Origin: Desulfuromonadaceae bacterium
Lineage (GTDB): Bacteria > Desulfobacterota > Desulfuromonadia > Desulfuromonadales > SZUA-540
Length of the DNA stretch: 5,162 nt
Direction: 5' to 3'
NCBI GenBank assembly: GCA_003250235.1
Contig: QKGY01000339.1
Location: 1-5,162 of the forward strand
Shown here: piece by piece, positions 1-5,162 of the stretch
How the letters are laid out: every line of letters begins with the position of its first letter
Numbering within the stretch: position 1 is the first letter of the stretch
The notes under the pieces: generated by a model
Told to the model about the DNA's origin: nothing
The model's input: only the letters and a program-made list of their open reading frames with translations
Databases searched by the model: none
Program-made: the position numbers and the translations under genes

Positions 1-1
1 G

Positions 2-235
2 CTATGGGCCCATGGCGTTGCCATGGTGCTTTATCCGCTGAGCGCATTTCGGGCCATGAGCAAGGCGGCGTTGACGGTCTATGAGACCATACTCAAAGAA
101 GGCAGTCAGGCTTCGGTCATCCCAATAATGCAATCGCGCGAAGAACTCTACGAGTTGCTGCGTTACGAGGATTTTGAGCGGCAGCTTGACCGGTTGCTGG
201 ACAACAGAAGGACAGCACTGCCGACAGATGAATGA
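2..235 (+). CDS. prpB: Methylisocitrate lyase (2-methylisocitrate lyase), C-terminal part, cut by the left window edge
   Basis: Only the last 77 residues are visible; the reading frame is open to the left edge, and the Met codon at 23 is internal, not a start. The stretch AMVLYPLSAFRAM followed by VYETILKEGS, SVIPIMQSREELYELL and a final charged helix matches the C-terminus of the PrpB branch of the isocitrate lyase/PEP mutase family, closely resembling the E. coli PrpB tail. The enzyme is cytoplasmic and cleaves (2R,3S)-2-methylisocitrate to pyruvate and succinate, the last step of the methylcitrate cycle. The catalytic Mg-binding and KKCGH-type motifs would lie upstream of the window and cannot be checked. 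The prpD gene follows after 64 bp on the same strand, which strongly supports PrpB over other family members such as oxaloacetate decarboxylase-like or PEP mutase proteins. Confidence 0.9.
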   Translation, partial: LWAHGVAMVLYPLSAFRAMSKAALTVYETILKEGSQASVIPIMQSREELYELLRYEDFERQLDRLLDNRRTALPTDE

Positions 236-285
236 TCGGTTGTTTTCGAGCGTGTCGTCCTCCAAATAAATTCGGTTCACCTGGA

Positions 286-290
286 AAGGG
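286..290 (+). promoter_or_regulatory. Ribosome binding site of prpD
   Basis: The purine run GGAAAGGG (283-290) ends nine bases before the ATG at 300. It supports that start over the in-frame ATG codons at 309 and 318, which have no better-placed purine run. GGG at 288-290 could pair with CCC at 295-297 across an AAAA loop, but three base pairs are too few to claim regulation. Confidence 0.6.
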
Positions 291-299
291 AAAACCCCT

Positions 300-1745
300 A
301 TGAGTGGAATGTCCGAAATGAATGTCCGCCCTGATCCGGATAAGGAAATGGTCGCCATTGCCGACTACATCATGGACTATGAAATATCCAGTACAGAAGC
401 GTACGAGACGGCCCGTTACTGTCTGATGGATGCTTTGGGCTGTGGCATGCTGGCCCTCAGTTTTCCCGAATGCGCCAAACACCTCGGCCCCTTGGTCGCG
501 GGGACTGTTGTGCCTCACGGTGCCCGTGTGCCGGGCACCCAGTTCGAACTTGATCCGGTTAAAGCCGCTTTCGATATCGGCTGCATCATTCGCTGGCTCG
601 ATTACAACGATACCTGGCTGGCTGCCGAATGGGGCCACCCGTCCGATAATTTGGGGGCCATTTTGGCGGTGGCCGACCATCTAAGCCGAAAAAATCTGGC
701 GCAGGGCCGAGCGCCGTTGACCATAAAAGACGTACTGACATGCCTGATCAAGGCGTATGAAATTCAGGGGTGCCTGGCCCTGGAGAACAGTTTCAATCAG
801 GTGGGCCTCGATCATGTGGTTCTCGTCAAGGTGGCTTCAACCGCGGTGGTCACCAGATTGCTCGGAGGCTCACGGGAGCAGGTCATCGATGCCCTGTCCC
901 ATGCATGGGTCGATGGCCAGAGTCTGCGAACCTATCGACACGCCCCCAACACCGGTTCCCGCAAATCCTGGGCCGCCGCGGATGCGACGAGCCGTGCTGT
1001 ACGACTTGCCCTGCTCACGTTGCGGGGTGAAATGGGGTGCCCAGGCGCCTTGAGCGCTCCAAAATGGGGATTTTATGACGTATCCTTTGGCGGAAAAGCT
1101 TTTGGCATGCAGCGCCCCTACGGCAGTTACGTCGTGGAGAACGTTCTTTTCAAAATCTCCTACCCGGCTGAATTCCATGCCCAGACGGCCGTCGAAGCCG
1201 CGGTCGCACTGCATCCGCAAGTCGCTGGACGGCTCGGGGAAATCAGGAAAGTCACGATTACCACACACCAGTCGGCTATCCGTATCATCAGTAAAACCGG
1301 GTCCCTGTACAATTCGGCCGATCGCGATCACTGCCTTCAGTACATGACCGCGGTAGGATTGATTTTCGGCAACCTGACGGCGGCCGACTATTCCGATGAC
1401 GTGGCGGCGGATCCTCGCATCGATCCTCTGCGTGACAAAATCGAAGTGGTGGAGGATTTGCGTTACAGCCGCGAGTATTACGAACCCGTCAAACGCTCCA
1501 TTGCCAATGCGGTTCAGGTGTTTTTTCATGATGGCAGTTGCACCGACCGCATCGAAATCGAGTATCCCCTCGGTCATCGCCGGCGCCGTGCCGAAGGGCT
1601 TCCCTTTCTGCAGAAAAAATTCAGGCGCAATCTGTTGAAGCGCCTGCCACCAACCCAAACCGATAATATTATCAAGCTCTTTCAGAATCCTGTGGTTCTG
1701 GACAAAACTCCGGTGCAGGAGTTCATCTCCCTGTTCACCATCTGA
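300..1745 (+). CDS. prpD: 2-methylcitrate dehydratase (MmgE/PrpD family)
   Basis: This 481-residue protein is nearly the same length as E. coli PrpD (483) and aligns with it by eye from end to end. It is a cytoplasmic, metal-cluster-free dehydratase turning 2-methylcitrate into 2-methyl-cis-aconitate. Recognisable family blocks are YCLMDALGCG near residues 40-49, RWLDYNDTWLAAEWGHPSDN at 98-117, GLDHVVLVKVAST at 169-181, DGQSLRTYRHAPNTGSRKSW at 205-224, ISYPAEFHAQTAVEAA at 286-301, ADRDHCLQYM at 340-349, and EYPLGHRRRR at 421-430. The conserved N-terminal start NVRPDPDKEMV lies just after the chosen Met; the exact start could be Met1, Met4 or Met7. It sits between prpB and a citrate-synthase-family gene, as expected for a methylcitrate operon. 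Its form is the PrpD type rather than the iron-sulfur AcnD plus PrpF alternative. No truncation or frameshift is visible. Confidence 0.96.
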   Translation: MSGMSEMNVRPDPDKEMVAIADYIMDYEISSTEAYETARYCLMDALGCGMLALSFPECAKHLGPLVAGTVVPHGARVPGTQFELDPVKAAFDIGCIIRWLDYNDTWLAAEWGHPSDNLGAILAVADHLSRKNLAQGRAPLTIKDVLTCLIKAYEIQGCLALENSFNQVGLDHVVLVKVASTAVVTRLLGGSREQVIDALSHAWVDGQSLRTYRHAPNTGSRKSWAAADATSRAVRLALLTLRGEMGCPGALSAPKWGFYDVSFGGKAFGMQRPYGSYVVENVLFKISYPAEFHAQTAVEAAVALHPQVAGRLGEIRKVTITTHQSAIRIISKTGSLYNSADRDHCLQYMTAVGLIFGNLTAADYSDDVAADPRIDPLRDKIEVVEDLRYSREYYEPVKRSIANAVQVFFHDGSCTDRIEIEYPLGHRRRRAEGLPFLQKKFRRNLLKRLPPTQTDNIIKLFQNPVVLDKTPVQEFISLFTI

Positions 1746-1841
1746 CCCGTCCCATTTTCGGACCCCTTTTGTGACGTGCCAAGACGCCTGCCATCGTCTA
1801 ACAGTCGAGTTGCGTCCGCTTGGGCCCTAACCCCAAACTTT

Positions 1842-1847
1842 GGAGAG
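1842..1847 (+). promoter_or_regulatory. Ribosome binding site that fixes the citrate synthase start
   Basis: GGAGAG lies six bases before the ATG at 1854. The same frame is open further upstream to a GTG at 1776, but no Shine-Dalgarno-like run precedes that GTG at a useful distance, and family members begin near the ATG. This site therefore decides the start in favour of 1854. Confidence 0.75.
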
Positions 1848-1853
1848 AAAATC

Positions 1854-3176
1854 ATGACGCTGAAGCAAACCCTGAAACAGAAAATTGAGGCATTTCGTCC
1901 CCGCATCCAGAAACTCGTAAAAGAAAACGGCAAGTTGAAGATTGATGAAGTCACCATCGAACAGTGTATCGGCGGCGCTCGGGACATTCGTTGCCTGGTT
2001 ACGGATATTTCGTACCTCGATCCCCAGGAAGGCATCCGGTTTCGCGGCAAGACCATTCCCGAAACGTTCGCCTGCCTGCCCAAGGCGCCGGGGTCAGATT
2101 ATCCCACTGTCGAAGCTTTCTGGTATTTCCTGCTGACCGGCGAGGTCCCGACTCCGAAACAGGTGGAACAGGTCCTGGCAGAATGGAAAATTCGCCAGCA
2201 TGTACCCGGTTATGTTTTTGATGCCATCCGCGCTCTGCCTCTGGAGTCCCACCCCATGACCATGCTCTCCGTCGGTATCATGGCCATGCAAAAAGATTCC
2301 AAATTCGCCAGATTTTATGAATCGGCCCAGTTCAATAAGATGGTGGCCTGGGAGACGGTTTACGAGGATGCCTGCGACATCGTCGCCCGTATCCCCATCA
2401 TCGCCGCCTTTATCTACAACCTGAAGTACCGAGGAGACAAGCAGACGGCTATCGATCCGACTCTGGATATGGGGGCTAATTTCGCACACATGATCGGGCA
2501 GGATGAGGCGTACAAGGATGTCGCGCGCATGTACTTCGTTCTCCACTCCGATCACGAATCCGGCAATGTTTCCGCCCACACCACTCACCTGGTGCATTCT
2601 GCGCTTTCCGACCCGTACCTGGCCTATGCCGCAGGGTTGAACGGTCTGGCAGGTCCCCTTCATGGCCGTGCCAACCAGGAAGTGCTGGACTGGACCCTCC
2701 GGTTCCAGGAGAAATACTGTAAAAATCAGGAGCCGACCAAGGAGCTGATCACCAAAGCCTTGTGGGACACGCTCAACTCCGGACAGGTGATCCCGGGCTA
2801 TGGTCATGCGGTGCTGCGAAAAACCGATCCGCGCTATACCTCGCAACGCGAATTCTGTCAGAAACGCCTCCCTGATGATCCCTTGTTCAAACTGGTGTCC
2901 ATGATTTTTGAAGTGGCCCCAGGCGTCCTGACCGAACATGGCAAGACCAAAAATCCCTGGCCCAATGTCGATGCCCAATCGGGGGTGATTCAATGGCACT
3001 ACGGCGTCAAGGAATGGGATTTTTACACGGTCCTGTTTGGGGTAGGGCGTGCTCTTGGCTGCATGGCGAACATTACCTGGGACCGCGGACTCGGCTATGC
3101 CATAGAGCGGCCCAAATCGGTGACCACGGAAATGCTCGAACTCTGGGCTTCTGAAGGCGGAAGGAAGATCGCCTGA
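1854..3176 (+). CDS. Citrate synthase family enzyme of the eukaryotic/mitochondrial type; probable 2-methylcitrate synthase or citrate (Si)-synthase
   Basis: The 440-residue protein resembles mitochondrial citrate synthase along its whole length, much more than the usual bacterial GltA or the shorter (about 370-390 residue) bacterial PrpC. The three catalytic residues are present: His270 in NGLAGPLHGRANQE, His318 in VIPGYGHAVLRKTDPRY, and Asp373 in NPWPNVDAQSGV, matching pig His274, His320 and Asp375. The substrate-binding arginines also appear conserved: Arg327, Arg399 in FGVGRALG and Arg419 in ERPKS. Other shared blocks are LDPQEGIRFRG (55-65) and HSDHESGNVSAHTTHLV (231-247). Eukaryotic-like citrate synthases are known in Geobacteraceae. 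The enzyme condenses an acyl-CoA with oxaloacetate. Its place between prpD and a CoA-transferase gene suggests propionyl-CoA as a substrate, giving 2-methylcitrate, but the sequence alone does not separate this from ordinary or dual-specificity citrate synthase. The start is set by the ribosome binding site at 1842-1847. Confidence 0.93.
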   Translation: MTLKQTLKQKIEAFRPRIQKLVKENGKLKIDEVTIEQCIGGARDIRCLVTDISYLDPQEGIRFRGKTIPETFACLPKAPGSDYPTVEAFWYFLLTGEVPTPKQVEQVLAEWKIRQHVPGYVFDAIRALPLESHPMTMLSVGIMAMQKDSKFARFYESAQFNKMVAWETVYEDACDIVARIPIIAAFIYNLKYRGDKQTAIDPTLDMGANFAHMIGQDEAYKDVARMYFVLHSDHESGNVSAHTTHLVHSALSDPYLAYAAGLNGLAGPLHGRANQEVLDWTLRFQEKYCKNQEPTKELITKALWDTLNSGQVIPGYGHAVLRKTDPRYTSQREFCQKRLPDDPLFKLVSMIFEVAPGVLTEHGKTKNPWPNVDAQSGVIQWHYGVKEWDFYTVLFGVGRALGCMANITWDRGLGYAIERPKSVTTEMLELWASEGGRKIA

Positions 3177-3182
3177 CGGCAC

Positions 3183-3200
3183 CCAGGGAATTTCTCCTGG
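3183..3200 (+). other. Small inverted repeat between the citrate synthase and CoA-transferase genes
   Basis: CCAGGG at 3183-3188 can pair with TCCTGG at 3195-3200 (five Watson-Crick pairs plus one G-T) around a six-base AATTTC loop. It begins six bases after the citrate synthase stop. No run of T follows, so it does not look like an intrinsic terminator. It may be an mRNA-stabilising or processing structure. The right arm also contains CTCCT (3194-3198), complementary to AGGAG in the next ribosome binding site. A stem this short can arise by chance. Confidence 0.3.
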
Positions 3201-3225
3201 CAGTTCATACCCCTTAACCAAGGAT

Positions 3226-3232
3226 GAAGGAG
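3226..3232 (+). promoter_or_regulatory. Strong ribosome binding site of the CoA-transferase gene
   Basis: GAAGGAG ends eight bases before the ATG at 3241, an almost ideal Shine-Dalgarno sequence and spacing. It is the strongest of the four in the window and supports high translation of the downstream gene. Confidence 0.8.
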
Positions 3233-3240
3233 TACAGCTT

Positions 3241-4827
3241 ATGTCGAATTACGGAACACTGGAAAGTCGCGTGCGGCGCAAATCTCTGCTCAGCAAAGTC
3301 ATGAAGGCCGAAGAGACCGTTCAATTCTTCAAGCCCGGGATGAATCTCGGCTGGTCCGGGTTCACTCCCGCCGGTTATCCGAAGGCAGTACCCATGGCGC
3401 TGGCCGACCATGTGGAAAAAAATAAACTGCAGGGCAAGATGAAGTTCAACCTGTTCATCGGAGCCTCCGTCGGCGCTGAAACAGAGGACCGCTGGGCGGC
3501 ACTCGACATGATAGACCGGCGCTGGCCTTATCAGACCGGCAAGAATATCGCCAAAGGGATCAATGAGGGGCGCATCCGCATGGGAGACAAGCACCTTTCG
3601 TTGTTCGCGCAGGATCTGGGATATGGATTTTATACCGAAAACGGCCGCATTGATCTTGCCATCATCGAGGTGTCGGCCATCAGCGAGGATTGCGGTCTGG
3701 CTCTGACCTCGGCGTGCGGGGTTGTCCCGGAACTGATGATGGTTGCCGATCGGATTATCATCGAGGTCAACACCGGACAACCCTCATTCGAGGGGATGCA
3801 TGATATCGTCATGGCCCAGAATCCGCCGAATCGGCAGCCGTTTTTGATCAGCAGGGCTGACGACCGCATCGGTACCCCCTACGTCCCCTGCGACCCTGAC
3901 AAAATCATCGCCATCGTCGAATCCAAACATCGTGATAACGGCAGGGCTTTTAGCGACATGGATGAAACCAGCGAAGCCATCGCCGGGCATATCCTCAATT
4001 TTTTCAGTGACGAGGTCAAGGCCGGCCGTCTGCCAGAGAACCTGCTGCCGCTGCAGTCCGGTGTCGGCTCCATCGCCAATGCCGTGGTCGGTGGGCTGGC
4101 CAAAGGGCCTTTCTACAACCTGAGCGTATTTACCGAAGTGCTTCAGGACACCATGCTCGATCTGATTGATTCGGGCAAACTCAACGCGGCCTCGTCCTGT
4201 TCGCTCTCCCTCTCCAAAGACTCCGGGTTCCCGCGATTTTTCGATAACTGGGACAAGTACGCAGACAAGATTGTCTTGCGACCGCTCTCCATCTCCAACG
4301 CCCCGGAGCCGATTCGTCGCCTGGGTGTCATCGCCATGAATACTCCGGTCGAGTTTGACATCTATGCCCATGCCAATTCGACTCTGGTCGGGGGGACCCG
4401 GATGATCAACGGCCTCGGTGGATCCGGAGATTTCCTCCGGAACGGCTATCTGAAAATAATGCACTCGCCGTCGACCCGGCCCAGCAAGAACGATCCGACC
4501 GGCATCACCTGCGTAGTTCCCAAGGCGCCACACATCGACCATACCGAGCACGATCTCGATGTTCTGGTCACTGAACAGGGGCTTGCCGATCTTCGCGGAT
4601 TGGCCCCCAAAGAGCGGGCTCAGGTGATTATCGATAAGTGTGCCCACCCGGATTACAAGCCGATCCTTCAGGACTATCTCGATCGGGCCAAGAAGGAATG
4701 TCTGGCCAAAGGGATCGGTCACGAACCGCAACTCTTCGACCGGTGCTTCAAGATGCAGCATAACCTGGCTGTCAACGGCACCATGAAAATCAAAAACTGG
4801 GACATCAAAATCGATCTCTGCGAGTAG
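3241..4827 (+). CDS. Acetyl-CoA hydrolase/transferase family CoA-transferase (succinyl-CoA:acetate/propionate CoA-transferase type)
   Basis: The 528-residue protein belongs to the class I CoA-transferase group that includes Acetobacter AarC (succinyl-CoA:acetate) and E. coli ScpC/YgfH (propionyl-CoA:succinate). The N-terminal domain carries GWSGFTPAGYPKAVPMALAD (37-56) and LFIGASVGAETED (71-83). The C-terminal domain carries LQSGVGSIANAV (271-282), then FTEVLQDTMLD (297-307), in which Glu299 aligns with the catalytic glutamate of AarC that forms the glutamyl-CoA thioester. Further blocks are NGLGGSGDF (390-398), whose glycines line the active site, and the family signature region HIDHTEHDLDVLVTEQGLAD (431-450) ending in CAHPDYKPIL (467-476). 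It moves CoA between acyl-CoA and free carboxylates without ATP, in the cytoplasm. Beside prpB, prpD and a citrate synthase family gene, the likely job is charging propionate, using succinyl-CoA or acetyl-CoA as donor. A pure succinyl-CoA:acetate role, or thioester hydrolysis, cannot be excluded from sequence. Confidence 0.93.
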   Translation: MSNYGTLESRVRRKSLLSKVMKAEETVQFFKPGMNLGWSGFTPAGYPKAVPMALADHVEKNKLQGKMKFNLFIGASVGAETEDRWAALDMIDRRWPYQTGKNIAKGINEGRIRMGDKHLSLFAQDLGYGFYTENGRIDLAIIEVSAISEDCGLALTSACGVVPELMMVADRIIIEVNTGQPSFEGMHDIVMAQNPPNRQPFLISRADDRIGTPYVPCDPDKIIAIVESKHRDNGRAFSDMDETSEAIAGHILNFFSDEVKAGRLPENLLPLQSGVGSIANAVVGGLAKGPFYNLSVFTEVLQDTMLDLIDSGKLNAASSCSLSLSKDSGFPRFFDNWDKYADKIVLRPLSISNAPEPIRRLGVIAMNTPVEFDIYAHANSTLVGGTRMINGLGGSGDFLRNGYLKIMHSPSTRPSKNDPTGITCVVPKAPHIDHTEHDLDVLVTEQGLADLRGLAPKERAQVIIDKCAHPDYKPILQDYLDRAKKECLAKGIGHEPQLFDRCFKMQHNLAVNGTMKIKNWDIKIDLCE

Positions 4828-4856
4828 AGCGGTATTTGTCGATTCCAATAACACCG

Positions 4857-4862
4857 AAGGAG
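4857..4862 (+). promoter_or_regulatory. Ribosome binding site of the SatP-family gene
   Basis: AAGGAG lies ten bases before the ATG at 4873, slightly longer than optimal spacing. It supports this start, which gives a normal N-terminal tail ahead of the NPAPLGL motif. The 45-bp gap from the previous stop contains no terminator, so co-transcription is likely. Confidence 0.7.
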
Positions 4863-4872
4863 AACTTCACCG

Positions 4873-5162
4873 ATGACAACGATCAATGCGCAACCGATTC
4901 TCGAAATCAACGACGCCACCGGTAACCCGGCCCCTTTGGGGCTGCTGGGGTTCGGCATGACCACGGTACTTTTGAATCTGCATAACGCCGGCCTCTTTCC
5001 CCTCGATGCGATGATTCTGGCTATGGGTATTTTTTATGGGGGGCTCGGTCAGATAATCGTCGGTATCATGGAGTGGAAAAAGAACAACACCTTTGGGGCA
5101 ACGGCATTTACTTCCTACGGCTTGTTTTGGCTTACCCTGGTTGCCCTGATTCTGTTGCCGAA
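4873..5162 (+). CDS. satP: Acetate/succinate-type transporter of the GPR1/FUN34/YaaH (SatP) family, N-terminal part, cut by the right window edge
   Basis: The first 96 residues are visible and the frame runs open off the window; a full member is about 190-200 residues with six membrane helices. The family signature NPAPLGL is at residues 18-24 and opens the first helix, followed by GFGMTTVLLNLHNAG (26-40), nearly identical to E. coli SatP. The second helix, LDAMILAMGIFYGGLGQIIV, spans about 44-63, then EWKKNNTFGATAFTSYG (67-83) leads into the third, FWLTLVALILLP (85-96). Family members sit in the inner membrane and carry acetate, succinate and related short monocarboxylates, as proton symporters or as channels. 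The N-terminal tail of about 17 residues is somewhat longer than in E. coli. Lying 45 bp after a CoA-transferase in a propionate operon, it probably imports propionate and/or acetate, or handles succinate; the substrate is inferred from context. Confidence 0.92.
   Translation, partial: MTTINAQPILEINDATGNPAPLGLLGFGMTTVLLNLHNAGLFPLDAMILAMGIFYGGLGQIIVGIMEWKKNNTFGATAFTSYGLFWLTLVALILLP

Noticed and set aside
10..26. Perfect 7-bp inverted repeat CCATGGC-GTT-GCCATGG
   Set aside because: It lies inside prpB, encoding residues (HGVAMV) that fit the family at this position, so protein constraint and chance explain it.
240..272. Possible promoter between prpB and prpD (TTGTTT at 240-245 with A/T-rich AAATAAATT at 264-272)
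   Set aside because: The -10 match is poor at acceptable spacing, and the better -10-like TAAATT is 21 bases away; not enough to call a promoter inside an apparent operon.
870..1658. A 262-codon open frame on the minus strand opposite prpD, and another at 117-680
   Set aside because: Both mirror the coding frame of prpD (and the prpB end) and show no protein-like motifs; treated as shadows.
1835..1843. AAACTTTGG with preceding CC forms the palindrome-like CCAAACTTTGG beside the citrate synthase ribosome binding site
   Set aside because: A one-base centre makes a full RNA hairpin impossible, and nothing suggests an operator; treated as chance.
2094..3221. A 375-codon open frame on the minus strand opposite the citrate synthase gene
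   Set aside because: It lies almost wholly antisense to a strongly conserved gene, has no recognisable family features, and is the usual by-product of GC-biased codon use on the coding strand.
4423..4441. Perfect 7-bp inverted repeat TCCGGAG-ATTTC-CTCCGGA within the CoA-transferase gene
   Set aside because: It encodes the conserved GSGDFLR segment, so the bases are largely set by the protein; there is no T-run after it and no sign of a regulatory role.
3784..4854. A 356-codon open frame on the minus strand opposite the CoA-transferase gene
   Set aside because: Antisense to a clear coding region with all family motifs; its translation shows no known domain, and no ribosome binding site stands out.
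4856..4868. GAAG-GAGAA-CTTC hairpin over the SatP ribosome binding site
   Set aside because: Only four base pairs, two of them A-T; too weak to stand as a regulatory element.

Overview
The window holds five co-directional (+ strand) genes with short gaps (45 to 108 bp), complete except at both edges. Together they read as an operon for short-chain fatty acid use, centred on the 2-methylcitrate route of propionate oxidation. In order: the 3' end of a methylisocitrate lyase (prpB), a complete 2-methylcitrate dehydratase (prpD), a complete citrate-synthase-family enzyme of the mitochondrial (eukaryotic) type, a complete acetyl-CoA hydrolase/transferase-family CoA-transferase, and the 5' end of a SatP/YaaH-family acetate/succinate-type transporter.

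The proposed logic, part family knowledge and part inference, is as follows. The transporter brings in propionate or acetate. The CoA-transferase moves CoA from succinyl-CoA (or acetyl-CoA) to the acid. The citrate-synthase-family enzyme condenses propionyl-CoA with oxaloacetate to 2-methylcitrate. PrpD dehydrates this to 2-methyl-cis-aconitate. An aconitase not present in this window rehydrates it, and PrpB splits 2-methylisocitrate to pyruvate and succinate. No prpE-type propionyl-CoA synthetase, prpR-type regulator, acnD or prpF is visible here.

The organism is most likely a Gram-negative anaerobe of the Desulfobacterota, in or near the Desulfuromonadales/Geobacteraceae. The argument is the pairing of a mitochondria-like citrate synthase with a succinate:acetate-type CoA-transferase, a combination known from that group, plus moderately high GC. 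This is inference from protein resemblance recalled from memory, not from a search.

No RNA gene, mobile element, CRISPR array, intrinsic terminator or convincing promoter was seen. Every start is preceded by a purine-rich ribosome binding site. The non-coding parts are only the four intergenic gaps, all under 110 bp. The most notable points are the replacement of a standard prpC by a eukaryotic-type citrate synthase, the replacement of prpE by a CoA-transferase, and a possible small mRNA structure ahead of the CoA-transferase gene. Nothing here clearly amounts to an undescribed system; it is a variant arrangement of a known pathway.
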